Assembly: GCF_003634695.1 (NCBI RefSeq)
Contig: NZ_RBWV01000010.1
Span: 186,001 to 250,000, forward strand
Source: Motilibacter peucedani
GTDB taxonomy: Bacteria > Actinomycetota > Actinomycetes > Motilibacterales > Motilibacteraceae
Length of the DNA stretch: 64,000 bases
Direction of reading: 5' to 3'
Shown here: positions 19,234 to 27,850 of the stretch, in pieces
Layout: every line of letters starts with the position of its first letter
Position numbering within the stretch: position 1 is the stretch's first letter
Program-made: the position numbers and the translations under genes
Notes under the pieces: model-generated
The model's database searches: none
What the model was told of the DNA's origin: nothing
The model's input: only the letters and a program-made list of their open reading frames with translations

Positions 19234-22062
19234 GTGTCGCCAGCACCTCCAGGGGAGGGCGGACTTCCCGTCGTGGAGCGCGTCCGCATGCGGCGACCGG
19301 AGCCGCCTGCCGCGGCGTCCTGGTGGGAGTCCTACCGGTCGACGCTCGACGCGTCCTCCGTTTCCAGCACGGGCAAGTTCGTCCTCGAGATGGACAGCAG
19401 GTACATCCTGCGCCACGGGGTGCTCGGAGCAGGGCCGGCCGGCCACGCCGACTGGCCGGCGACGCGTGTCCGGCGCGGACTCGTCATGGGCTCAGTGCAG
19501 TCGGGCAAGACGGCCTCCATGCTGGGTGTCTCCGCACTCGCCCTCGACGAGGGCCTCGACGCCCTTGTCGTACTCGCCGGAACGCGTGTCTCCCTCTGGC
19601 AGCAGACCATGCACCGCCTGCGCACCCAGCTTGACCTGCCCGAGGGCGCCCACCCCGACCAGCGCCGGATCCTGCGACCGCGTGCTGACAGCGGCGACGG
19701 CGAAGTCCCGCTGTCGCGCGTCTACTCCGTCATGGGGCCTGAAGTACGGCGAGCCCTACAGCTGCGGCGGCCCATGCTCATTGTAGTGATGAAGAACGCC
19801 CACCACTTGCGTGCACTGCGCGACCTCATGCACCAAGAGGTCATCCCCGCCCTCAACGCCGCCGCACGGCCCTTCCATCTCATGGTCCTCGACGACGAGG
19901 CTGACGAAGGCTCCATCCTCGACGCTCGCGCCGAAAGCGGGCTCGATCCCCGGCTCGACGACCTCAAGCAGATCCCACGTGCGATCGTCGACCTCTGGGC
20001 GAGCCGGCCGCACGACGGGTCCTCCGCCTCCCCGCACCTCTACGTGACCTACGTCGGCTACACGGCGACACCACAGGCCAACTTCCTGCAGGCCGGTTAC
20101 AACCCCCTCGCCCCCCAGGACTTCGTCATCGCGCTGCGGACGCCTTACGACCGCGGAGAGACCGAGCCCCGCACCACCACATACCGGGAACGGGCCAAAC
20201 TACGCGGCTACTACACCGGGGGGGAGGCGTTCTACCGTTCCGTCCGCGACCCCGCCCTCACCGTCGAGGCCAGCGGCAACCCACGGGCCGACATCGCTGA
20301 CGCGGTGCGCGCGTTCCTCGTCGCCGGTGCTTTGCGACTGTGGCGCGACCAGGGCTCGCGCCTCACCCCCAGCGAAGCAACCAGCACGTCGTTCGGCACC
20401 CGCGACGAGGCGTCGCGCAGGTCCCCTGAGCCGCATTCCATGCTCCTGCACCCCTCAGGCACCGTCTCCGACCACTTCGACGCGGCAGCCGAGGTCCTCG
20501 CCTGGGCCAACGGAGGCGACAAGGCAGCCGCCGACGCTGCCGTGGCAGCCGGCGAACGGTCCCTTCCCCTCGACCAGCTCCGGCAGCGCGTACTCGACGA
20601 GGACGCCGAGTGGTCAGCCTGGCTGCAGCGCTACCGCGGCACGGCAGGCGCAGTGCGCAGAGCCTTCGACCTGCAGAACGAGCCTCCGGTCCCGGCCGAC
20701 GAGCAGTGGCCCGAGCTGCGCCAGCTGCTCCTCGACGAGGTCCTGCCCGCCGCGCACCTGTCCATCGTGAACAGCGACCCCCGGACCGATGACCGTCCGC
20801 GCTTCGAGCCCGAGCAGCGCGCCGACGGCTCCTGGGAGGCGCCGGCTGACCTCTTCACAATCTTCGTCTCCGGCAACGTCATGTCACGCGGCCTCACACT
20901 GGAAGGCCTTACGACCACACTGTTCCTGCGCCACGCTGACGAGCCGCTCGCCGACACCCAGATGCAGATGCAGCGCTGGTTCGGCTACCGCGGGGCGTAC
21001 CTCGAGCTTTGCCGCGTCTTCCTGCGCCGGGACCAGCTCGACCTGTTCCGGGGCTATCACGAGGCGGACGAGGCGCTCAAGCGCGGCATCATCCGCAGCA
21101 TGAACAGCGACCCGGACACTGCTCCCTCACCTCAGGTGCTGCAAGGGTCGCGCTTCCTCGCCACCGGCAAGCTGGCGAACCTTCGGACGGTTCCGCTGTC
21201 TCCCGGGCCCTGGCCGTTCATCCGCCTGGTCAACGACCGCGCCAACGACCCAAACGCCCACGTCGTCGCCGACCTCTATGCAGGCCGCGACTCTCACGAG
21301 GTCCTGGTTCCCGGACGCCTCGAGCCCGCAGGTCGTCTCCTGAACGCGCCGCTGTCGCTGCTCGAGATCGCCGAGCTCCTTGAGCAACTGCGCTACGACG
21401 CGTACAGCCCCGCCCGCTCCGGGTGGCACGCGGAGCGCTGGGCCTCCCTCGAGGCCCACCTCGGGCTCATCGTCCCTGACGAGGGCGGCGGCGCACCCGC
21501 GCCGGCTCCGCTTTACCGCCCGCCGGGAACCCAGGGATCGGACGAGCAGCAACACCCGTGCCCGTACCAGATCGCGGCCTACCTGAGACTGTGGGACGCA
21601 TGCCTCACACGCCATGCTCGAGGCCTTTTCCCGACCGACGACGCCAGCACCCCGTGGTCCATGCTGGATCTGGCCCGAAAGCAGCGCGAGCAGCCTCGGT
21701 TCCACGTAGGGATCCGCTACGGCCGCGGCAGCGAAGCGACGCGCGGCCCGCTCGCCGACTTGGCGTTCCCTGTGCGCACCATGCAGCGCCAAGTTGTGCA
21801 TGGTGAGCTCGTCGCCACATGGGGGAGCCGCAATCAGGCCCGTGACGGGAGCTACCCGGGCGACCAGTACTTCGACTACCACGACCGCCGCCAGGATGCG
21901 CCACCGCCGACGTCGGGGGAAACGCCTTGGCGACCCGCGGGCGCTCCTGGTCTCCTGCTGTTCCACATCGTTGAGCGCGCTGCCAACACGCCGTCTGTGG
22001 CCCTCGGCCTCGGGCTCCCGCTGGGTGGGCCTGATCAATTCGCCGCTCTGGCGGCCTCGTGA
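19234..22062 (+). CDS. Z1-domain ATPase/endonuclease-like protein (second copy)
   Basis: This full-length Z1 protein (942 residues) carries Walker A 'GSVQSGKTASM' near 86-96, Walker B 'VLDDEADEGS' near 219-228, 'GYTATPQANFLQ' near 275, and the Z1 signature 'NVMSRGLTLEGLTTTLFL' near 549-566 followed by 'QRWFGYRG'. It is clearly diverged from the copy at 2909-5002, so the two are not a recent duplication. The start is GTG at 19234, two bases after the DUF262 stop; a GTG at 19273 is an alternative. In known systems Z1 works with a GHKL ATPase and the DUF4420 nuclease. Here the DUF4420 partner follows directly, but no GHKL protein is present. Confidence 0.9.
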   Translation: MSPAPPGEGGLPVVERVRMRRPEPPAAASWWESYRSTLDASSVSSTGKFVLEMDSRYILRHGVLGAGPAGHADWPATRVRRGLVMGSVQSGKTASMLGVSALALDEGLDALVVLAGTRVSLWQQTMHRLRTQLDLPEGAHPDQRRILRPRADSGDGEVPLSRVYSVMGPEVRRALQLRRPMLIVVMKNAHHLRALRDLMHQEVIPALNAAARPFHLMVLDDEADEGSILDARAESGLDPRLDDLKQIPRAIVDLWASRPHDGSSASPHLYVTYVGYTATPQANFLQAGYNPLAPQDFVIALRTPYDRGETEPRTTTYRERAKLRGYYTGGEAFYRSVRDPALTVEASGNPRADIADAVRAFLVAGALRLWRDQGSRLTPSEATSTSFGTRDEASRRSPEPHSMLLHPSGTVSDHFDAAAEVLAWANGGDKAAADAAVAAGERSLPLDQLRQRVLDEDAEWSAWLQRYRGTAGAVRRAFDLQNEPPVPADEQWPELRQLLLDEVLPAAHLSIVNSDPRTDDRPRFEPEQRADGSWEAPADLFTIFVSGNVMSRGLTLEGLTTTLFLRHADEPLADTQMQMQRWFGYRGAYLELCRVFLRRDQLDLFRGYHEADEALKRGIIRSMNSDPDTAPSPQVLQGSRFLATGKLANLRTVPLSPGPWPFIRLVNDRANDPNAHVVADLYAGRDSHEVLVPGRLEPAGRLLNAPLSLLEIAELLEQLRYDAYSPARSGWHAERWASLEAHLGLIVPDEGGGAPAPAPLYRPPGTQGSDEQQHPCPYQIAAYLRLWDACLTRHARGLFPTDDASTPWSMLDLARKQREQPRFHVGIRYGRGSEATRGPLADLAFPVRTMQRQVVHGELVATWGSRNQARDGSYPGDQYFDYHDRRQDAPPPTSGETPWRPAGAPGLLLFHIVERAANTPSVALGLGLPLGGPDQFAALAAS

Positions 22063-22075
22063 GGAGCAGACGACG

Positions 22076-23185
22076 ATGACTCCACCGCAGCGCAGTTACG
22101 AGCACCAGCTTGAGCTGGTGCTCGGCCTCGAGCGGCCAGCCGACCCCAACGAACGGCTCATCACCTGGTGCGCGGGATCCGGGCCGGTCGGCCTCGCCCG
22201 CGACTCCGCAGGCCACATCGAGATCTTTCTCGAGGGCCCACCGCTACCGGCCAGATCGCGCACGGTGCGCGATGCGCTGGAGCACCAGCCGTGGCAGCGG
22301 CAGGCAGACGCGCCGGACCTCCTTGCGTCTCGGCTGCTGCTGCCAGCCGCGGGGCACTATGACCAGGTTGCCGCATTCCTCTGCACGGAACTTCTGCGCA
22401 ACGGAGCCGAGGAGGACGTCCGCGCCGCATTTCAGCTCACCGAGCCGGTGATCGAGCTTGCGCTCGAGCGCCTGCGCATCGCTGACCGCGCTCTGCTCGG
22501 CCTTGCCGGCGAGCTGCTCGTCCTCGAGGCACTGCTGCGGTGCGCCGGCGACCACCACGTCGAGGCCCTGCTCGCGTCGTGGACGGGGTACCTCGAGGCG
22601 CCGCGCGACTTCCAGGTTGGAGACGTAGGCGTCGAGGTCAAGACCACCACCCGCACCTCGTCCTCTCACCTCGTGCAGGGGTACCAGCAGGTTGACGTCG
22701 GGCACGGCGTTGATGGGGTCGATGAGCACGCCCTGCTCCTCGTGAGCATCGGGCTTGAGTGGGCTCACGTCGACGAGGACGAGAGCACCTCGACGACGCT
22801 GCCCGGACTCGTCGAGGCCATCTTGGGCCGCGTTCACGCCACGATGGGGCGCGCGGCCGGCCCCGCGGTCGCGCGCCTGCTCGCCAACACCGAGGCCTAC
22901 GGGGAGCCGAACCAGATCGGCTACCAGCACCTGACGATGGCCACGAACGCGGCGTACACGCGACGCTTCCGCCACACGTTCGTCCGGTGCTACGACATGT
23001 CGGACGGCCTGATCGAGCTTCTACGGGAGCACGACATCCGCCGCGCCACTCACGTCGACCCGGACTCCGTCAGGTACCGCCTCAGCCTGCCCGACGAGGT
23101 GCGTGGGGACATGAACCCGGTCCGCGGGCTCACATCCGCCGTCTCCGAGATCCTGCGCCGCTCCTACGGCGGGGGGACGCCGTGA
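22076..23185 (+). CDS. DUF4420 PD-(D/E)XK motif protein
   Basis: This 369-residue protein shows the DUF4420 (PF14390) core: 'GLAGELLVLEALL' near residue 141, then 'PRDFQVGDVGVEVKTTTR' near 176-193. The Asp and the E-x-K pair form a PD-(D/E)XK nuclease site, and all appear intact. The family is the usual nuclease partner of Z1 proteins in restriction-like operons. The ATG at 22076 lies 13 bp after the Z1 stop with a 'gaggag' ribosome-binding site over the stop. It is the last gene of the second operon and the likeliest DNA-cutting subunit there. The frame is open further upstream inside the Z1 gene but has no ribosome-binding site. Confidence 0.87.
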   Translation: MTPPQRSYEHQLELVLGLERPADPNERLITWCAGSGPVGLARDSAGHIEIFLEGPPLPARSRTVRDALEHQPWQRQADAPDLLASRLLLPAAGHYDQVAAFLCTELLRNGAEEDVRAAFQLTEPVIELALERLRIADRALLGLAGELLVLEALLRCAGDHHVEALLASWTGYLEAPRDFQVGDVGVEVKTTTRTSSSHLVQGYQQVDVGHGVDGVDEHALLLVSIGLEWAHVDEDESTSTTLPGLVEAILGRVHATMGRAAGPAVARLLANTEAYGEPNQIGYQHLTMATNAAYTRRFRHTFVRCYDMSDGLIELLREHDIRRATHVDPDSVRYRLSLPDEVRGDMNPVRGLTSAVSEILRRSYGGGTP

Positions 23186-23488
23186 TGCAGACGCGCCGCT
23201 TGTGCGGGCCCTAGATGACATGTCTGACTCCCGCCCTTCCCGCTCTGCTGGACTCCACCCAGCGGAGCCGTTTGTCTGACGCAGGAGCATCGTCCCGCCG
23301 ACAGTTCACGGCGCCACGGATCTGAAGCCGTCGTCTCACTCCGCCCCACTGCTTGGGCCGTGGTTCCGGTCGCTGTGGCGGCCAACGATGAAGGAGGGGC
23401 CCTCGAGCGGTCCTTCCAGGCTCGTTCGGCCTCGCCCCGTTGAGAAGCAAGCAGGCACTGCACTGTAGAGCGAGCACGAGGAGACACA

Positions 23489-23596
23489 ATGGCCGAGGTA
23501 GATCCAGGCACGGACGCCTCTGGCGAGGTGGCGGACGAGACCCACGCAGCTGCCAACCTTGCTACCCCTCGACGATATAGGGAACCTTCCTCGTAG
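23489..23596 (+). CDS. Possible small protein or truncated gene start
   Basis: A 35-codon frame starting ATG at 23489, five bases after a strong 'gaggag' ribosome-binding site. The product is acidic at first ('MAEVDPGTDASGEVADE') and basic at the end. It resembles no family I know. It may be the N-terminus of a longer gene now frameshifted just before the IS481 insertion, since coding-like sequence resumes on the far side. Confidence 0.3.
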   Translation: MAEVDPGTDASGEVADETHAAANLATPRRYREPSS

Positions 23597-23680
23597 TCAG
23601 TAGCTTGTCAGCCGGGTTCGGACCGAATCTGGAGCCGATCGCTCACCTGGCAAGGAACACGAGAAGGGAGTCGTCCGAGC

Positions 23681-23686
23681 GCTAGC
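23681..23686. repeat. IS481 target-site duplication, left copy
   Basis: GCTAGC immediately before the left terminal repeat. The same hexamer follows the right end at 24754-24759. This fits the NCTAGN target preference known for IS481. Because the hexamer is a palindrome, it could also be read as part of the inverted repeats. Confidence 0.7.
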
Positions 23687-24753
23687 TGTAGTGCCCACGG
23701 ACCTTGTTGACGGCGTGGCTACTTGATCAAGGGCGAGACCTCCGGCCGTAGTGGGTGTGTCTAGGACTCACCACGCCGGAGGTCTCGTGTCGCAGGTTAT
23801 GCCGCAGCTGTCGGTCTACGGGCGCTGGCTGCTGGTCCAGCGCGTGTTGGAGGGTCGTCCCGTCGCGCACGTCGCGGCCGGGCTGGGGGTGAGTCGGGCG
23901 ACCGGCTACAAGTGGTGGCGGCGCTGGCGTGAGGAGGGCGTGGCGGGGCTGCAGAGCCGGTCGAGCCGGCCGCGGACCAGCCCGCGGCGTACCAGCGCCG
24001 AGGTCGAGGAGCAGGTCCTCGCGTTGCGACGGGAGCGCCGGCTTGGGCCGGCCCGGATCGCCGGGATCGTGGGCCTGCCCGCCTCGACGGTCCACCGGGT
24101 CCTCACCCGGCACGGCGTGCCACGGCTGGCGTGGCTGGACCGGCCGTCGGGCACGCCGATCCGCTACGAGCGCGACGAGCCCGGTGATCTGGTCCACGTC
24201 GACATCAAGAAGCTCGGCAAGCTGCGCGACGGCGGTGGCTGGCAGGCCCACGGGCGCGGCAGCGCAGCAGACCTCGCCGCTCACCGCGCCCGCTCCGCCG
24301 GCCAGCGGGTCGGGCACGAGTACGTCCACAGCGCGGTCGACGACCACTCCCGGCTCGCCTACTGCGAGGTGCTGCCCGACGAGCAGGCCGCGACCGCCGT
24401 GGCGTTCTGGTCCCGGGCGCAGGCGTTCTTCACCGCCCACGGGATCACCGTCCGACGGGTGCTGACCGACAACGGGGCCTGCTACCGCAGCCACCTGTGG
24501 GCCGCGGCCCTGCGCTCGGCCGGCATCACACACAAGCGGACCCGCCCCTACCGGCCGCAGACCAACGGCAAGGTCGAACGCCTCAACCGCACCCTGCTCA
24601 CCGAGTGGGCCTACCGCGAGGTCTTCACAAGCAACCAAGAGCGCACCGCGGCCCTGTCATCCTGGCTCCACAACTACAACCACCACCGCGCCCACACCGC
24701 ACTCGAAGTCAAGCCCCCAGTCAGCCGCGTCAACAACCTCCCGGGGCACTACA
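23687..24753 (+). mobile_element. Intact IS481-family insertion sequence, 1067 bp
   Basis: Terminal inverted repeats of about 25 bp begin TGTAGTGCCC on both ends and agree at about 21 of 25 positions (left 23687-23711, right 24729-24753). A single transposase gene fills the element, and a 6-bp GCTAGC duplication flanks it. It is inserted in decayed sequence next to the defence island. All parts look intact, so the element may be recent and active. Confidence 0.85.
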
Positions 24754-24758
24754 GCTAG
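23787..24758 (+). CDS. IS481-family transposase
   Basis: DDE transposase of 323 residues. An N-terminal helix-turn-helix ('HVAAGLGVSRATGYKWWRRW') and an HTH_29-like linker are followed by the rve/DDE integrase core: 'DLVHVDIKKLG', 'AVDDHSRLAY', 'VLTDNGACYRS' and 'PQTNGKVERLNRTL' carry the catalytic acidic residues. The closing 'YNHHRAHTAL' is typical of the family. The GTG at 23787 has 'ggagg' five to nine bases upstream. The TAG stop (24756-24758) lies in the duplicated target hexamer, outside the element proper, so the insertion site supplies the stop codon. The frame is complete with no internal stop. Confidence 0.9.
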   Translation: MSQVMPQLSVYGRWLLVQRVLEGRPVAHVAAGLGVSRATGYKWWRRWREEGVAGLQSRSSRPRTSPRRTSAEVEEQVLALRRERRLGPARIAGIVGLPASTVHRVLTRHGVPRLAWLDRPSGTPIRYERDEPGDLVHVDIKKLGKLRDGGGWQAHGRGSAADLAAHRARSAGQRVGHEYVHSAVDDHSRLAYCEVLPDEQAATAVAFWSRAQAFFTAHGITVRRVLTDNGACYRSHLWAAALRSAGITHKRTRPYRPQTNGKVERLNRTLLTEWAYREVFTSNQERTAALSSWLHNYNHHRAHTALEVKPPVSRVNNLPGHYS

Positions 24759-24759
24759 C
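24754..24759. repeat. IS481 target-site duplication, right copy
   Basis: GCTAGC directly after the right terminal repeat, identical to 23681-23686. It contains the TAG that ends the transposase frame. Confidence 0.7.
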
Positions 24760-25386
24760 CGAGAGCGCGGGACTCCTAAACGTCGCGACGCAGGCAGCCA
24801 GTGCGTCCGCAAGCGCACGGTGCATCGTACGGCTGGCGCCTGAGACCCTCGCAGCGCTACGAGCTGGTGCGACGGCCCTAAGCAAAGGAGGCCGGCGGCT
24901 CAGCACCATCGTTAGCGGCGGCAAGATCGCCACGTCCCTGCGCTGGGCTCTCGTAGATGCAACTGGCGCGGCAAGCGTCTGTGGCGCCGTGGGGCCTGCG
25001 CTCGCGCTGTCCAGTGGCAGCTCAACGAAAATAGCCAGCGGTCGAACGCAACATCGATCTCAAACCGCAACGTACTCGACGACCTGCGCGAAGCGGCTTT
25101 GGTACGAGCTCGACGCCGCCGCGAGGATCGTTCTCGACCCTGGACGAGGAGCCCAGGCCGTAGGAGAGCTCACAGCCAGGTCGCCCTGGCGGCGACCTAA
25201 TCGCGCAGTCGCGGACGCCGTTGGGGCACAGCGTGGGGCGATGCTGATCCTTCCAACAAGGACAGGATCGTTACAGGGGAAGTGTCAACCGGACCCTGGG
25301 CAGACCCAAACGCCGGCAGTGGCGGGTCCAGCCTCTTCCGCCTTGATGAGGCATCCTGACCCCGACGCATAGCAGAGGAGTGCCAC
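24760..25386 (+). pseudogene. Decayed coding sequence interrupted by IS481
   Basis: About 630 bp with no intact gene. One frame after the IS reads like a real protein for ~85 codons ('CIVRLAPETLAALRAGA', 'RRLSTIVSGGKIATSLRW'), then coding-like sequence continues in another frame ('NRNVLDDLREAALVRA', near 25070-25115), suggesting a frameshift near 25010. If the IS is removed, the first part joins the frame to its left that ends 'KGVVRAL'. I do not recognise the family. It could instead be chance open frames in GC-rich DNA. Confidence 0.3.
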
Positions 25387-27021
25387 ATGCCGAGATGTCT
25401 GCCTGAGCACCCAAACTTTACGACGACCTCCGAGAAGGTTGCTTGGGAGGCGGTCAGGGCCGCGCTCGGGCCGGACGACGTACTCGTCAGCAACCTGCGC
25501 ATCACTGATGAGACCCAAGACTACGAGGCCGACCTCGTCGTGATCCTGCCGGGCTTCGGGACCGTCGTCGTCGAGGTCAAGGGCGGCAACGTCTACCACG
25601 ACGGGCAGAACTGGCGTACGACCGCACGCGACGCGCCGATCGACCCGGTCAACCAGGCGCTGAGGGCGAAGCACGCGCTGCAGCGCTACCTCAGCCGCGA
25701 TCCGCGGTGGGGACGAGGGAGAACCCGGATGGCACACATGGTCTGCTTCCCGTTCACGGACCTGCCGCAGGGGTTTCGTCGGCCCAATGCACCGCGCTAC
25801 ATGATGCTCGACCGCGGCAACCTGACCGCCGACCCGGGGGAGTGGTTGCGCCAGGTCCTTCGGCGGCAGGACTCGGAGAACCCGGAGCCGGACCACGACA
25901 CCGTCGCCGACATCGTGGAGATCCTCGCCGGCCGCATGCTGCCGCAGCCGAGCCTGCTCGCCGAGATGCGCGAGCGGGAGGCCCAGGTCGAGCTCCTGAC
26001 CGAGCGGCAGGCAGTCATCATCGGCGCACTCGGCCTGCTCCCGCGGGTCGAGGTCCTCGGCGGCGCCGGATCGGGCAAGACGTGGCTCGCGGTCGAGCAG
26101 GCCAAGCGCCTGGCGAAGGACGGCAAGCGGGTGGCGCTCGTCTGCTACTCCCGAGGTCTCGCGGCCTTCATGGACCGCCGCGTGGCGACGTTCGACCGCC
26201 GACACCGCCCCGCTTACGTCGGGACGTTCCACGACCTCGGCCTCCAGTGGGGCGCTCAGCCCGGTGCGGATGACGACAGCGACTACTGGGAGCGCCGGCT
26301 GTCCCAGGAGATGCTCGAGCGCGCTGCGGAGCAGAAGAAGGGCCGCCTGTTCGACGCGATCATCGTCGACGAGGCGCAGGACTTCGCCGACTCCTGGTGG
26401 CCCGCGCTGCTGGCCGGGCTCAAGGACGAGGAGCAGGGCCGGCTGTTCGTCTTCGCCGACGAGGGGCAGCGCGTCTTCGCCCGGCAGGGCCGCGCACCCG
26501 TGTCGCTCGTGCCGATCATGCTCGAGGAGAACCTGCGCAACACCAAGCCCATCGCGCGTACGTTCGGCAGCCTGACGTCGCTGCCGATGCGTACGCGGGG
26601 TGGCGAGGGCGCGCCCGTGCGCTTCGTCTCCTGCTCCGCTGAGGACGCGCTGTCGGTCGCCGACGACCAGATCGACGTGCTGCTCGAGGAGGGCTGGTCC
26701 CCGGAGCACGTCGCCCTGCTGACCACCGGGAAGCGCCACCCTGAGCAGACCGAGCGGCAGGCGGCCGGGCAGAAGGAGTACTGGGAGAGCTTCTGGGACA
26801 AGGACCAGGTCTTCTACGGTCACGTCCTCGGCTTCAAGGGGCTCGAGCGGCCCGCAGTCGTCCTCGCGCTCAACGGCTTCGGCAAGGACCGCGCCAAGGA
26901 GAAGCTGTATGTCGCGCTGTCGCGCGCTCGGGACCTGCTCGTCGTGTGCGGTGATCCGAAGGACATCTCCGAGATCGGGGGAGAGTCAGTCCTCAGGTCG
27001 ATCAGCACGCCGGTCAAGTAA
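25387..27021 (+). CDS. NERD nuclease-domain SF1 helicase (UvrD/PcrA-like)
   Basis: This 544-residue protein fuses an N-terminal NERD domain (about 10-130; Asp49, then 'VVVEVKGG' at 60-67 with the E-x-K pair of a PD-(D/E)XK-like fold) to an SF1 helicase. Walker A 'GGAGSGKTWLA' is at 225-235, Walker B 'IIVDEAQDF' at 325-333, and the UvrD_C_2 tail has 'KGLERPAVVLAL' and 'LYVALSRARDLLVV'. It probably unwinds and cuts DNA. Such proteins are common in defence islands, and this one sits at the right edge of the island. The ATG at 25387 follows a 'gaggag' site. It is transcribed alone and faces the CBM2-like gene across a hairpin. Confidence 0.85.
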   Translation: MPRCLPEHPNFTTTSEKVAWEAVRAALGPDDVLVSNLRITDETQDYEADLVVILPGFGTVVVEVKGGNVYHDGQNWRTTARDAPIDPVNQALRAKHALQRYLSRDPRWGRGRTRMAHMVCFPFTDLPQGFRRPNAPRYMMLDRGNLTADPGEWLRQVLRRQDSENPEPDHDTVADIVEILAGRMLPQPSLLAEMREREAQVELLTERQAVIIGALGLLPRVEVLGGAGSGKTWLAVEQAKRLAKDGKRVALVCYSRGLAAFMDRRVATFDRRHRPAYVGTFHDLGLQWGAQPGADDDSDYWERRLSQEMLERAAEQKKGRLFDAIIVDEAQDFADSWWPALLAGLKDEEQGRLFVFADEGQRVFARQGRAPVSLVPIMLEENLRNTKPIARTFGSLTSLPMRTRGGEGAPVRFVSCSAEDALSVADDQIDVLLEEGWSPEHVALLTTGKRHPEQTERQAAGQKEYWESFWDKDQVFYGHVLGFKGLERPAVVLALNGFGKDRAKEKLYVALSRARDLLVVCGDPKDISEIGGESVLRSISTPVK

Positions 27022-27127
27022 TCGCCGGGCGGGATTCGCCAGTCCCGCGTACGACCGTGGCGCGAGGATCCTCGAGGTAGACGACGAGACTCGGCTGGTC
27101 AAGGACGACCTCCGGCGCTGACCGCGC

Positions 27128-27158
27128 CACCGGCCGAGGGCACTGCCCCCGGCCGGTG
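27128..27158. terminator. Hairpin between convergent genes
   Basis: Stem CACCGGCC / GGCCGGTG extended by a GGGC/GCCC inner pairing, between the ends of the NERD helicase (plus) and the CBM2-like gene (minus). It is likely a shared bidirectional terminator. There is no clear T-run on either side. Confidence 0.55.
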
Positions 27159-27171
27159 ATGCTCGATCTCG

Positions 27172-27645
27172 TCAGTGGGCCGTGCAGCCCGCCGAGCTCA
27201 TCTCGAGGTCGTCGAACTTCGGGAACCCGCCGTCGCCCACGAGCCCTATGGTCAGCGTCTTCCCCGGCTGGAGGACGCGGTCCCACGACTGCGGCGACAC
27301 GTGGAAGATCGACCCGTCGGCGCGCCACGTCGCCGGCTCGTCGTCGCCCAGCCACAGCTTGGTCACGTGGGTCGTCGGCTCGGCGCCGTAGTCCCAGCTG
27401 ATGTTCCAGATGACTGGCGCTGCGCCGAGGTTCGTGACCTTGATCGTGGCCTGCCACCCGACCGTGCGGCCGCTCTTCGCGCTCCAGCTGGTGCGAGCCG
27501 TCTTGATCGTGGCGACGCAGTCCGTCGCGACCGTCGTCGGCGCCGGCTTCTTGTCCTTGTGAGCGGCGAAGGCTGGAGTGGCCGGGGCCGACAGGAGTGC
27601 GGCGGCAGCCAGCGCACCTGCCACTCGTCCGGTGCGTGTTGTCAT
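27172..27645 (-). CDS. Secreted CBM2-like carbohydrate-binding protein
   Basis: A 157-residue exported protein. The N-terminus has a twin-arginine-free signal peptide (charged start, alanine-rich core, 'PAFA' cleavage region near residue 27). The mature part resembles a stand-alone family 2 carbohydrate-binding module: 'TVGWQATIKVTNLG' with conserved Trp, 'VIWNISWDYG', and 'LQPGKTLTIGLVG' near the end, plus two Cys for the usual disulfide. No catalytic domain is attached. It lies next to and divergent from the GH6 glucanase, suggesting a shared role on cellulose or a related glucan. ATG 27645 is preceded by 'agaagga' on the minus strand. The frame is open further upstream but the extension is not signal-like. 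Confidence 0.75.
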   Translation of the reverse strand: MTTRTGRVAGALAAAALLSAPATPAFAAHKDKKPAPTTVATDCVATIKTARTSWSAKSGRTVGWQATIKVTNLGAAPVIWNISWDYGAEPTTHVTKLWLGDDEPATWRADGSIFHVSPQSWDRVLQPGKTLTIGLVGDGGFPKFDDLEMSSAGCTAH

Positions 27646-27850
27646 CTGCGTCCTTCTCTTCGTCGACCCGGGCCAGGCGGCCCGCCGGGTGAGCGTAGTG
27701 AGTGCGTCCGACATCGTCCTGACGACACGACCCGCACACGGCTTGCTCAGCGGAGAAACGCCACCGAGTACACCGTTGACATCTCGCCCGGAAGGACGCA
27801 GCATCCCTGAGAGCGCTCTCCCGCTCGCCGAATCGACACAGGAGTCGACC

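Larger units (their letters stand above)
23186..23686. other. Gap between defence operon 2 and the IS481 element
   Basis: About 500 bp with no confident gene. It holds a possible 35-codon reading frame with a good ribosome-binding site (23489-23596). After it come out-of-frame coding-like codons that run into the IS insertion site. This may be the 5' part of a gene that was broken by frameshift and IS insertion. Confidence 0.4.
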
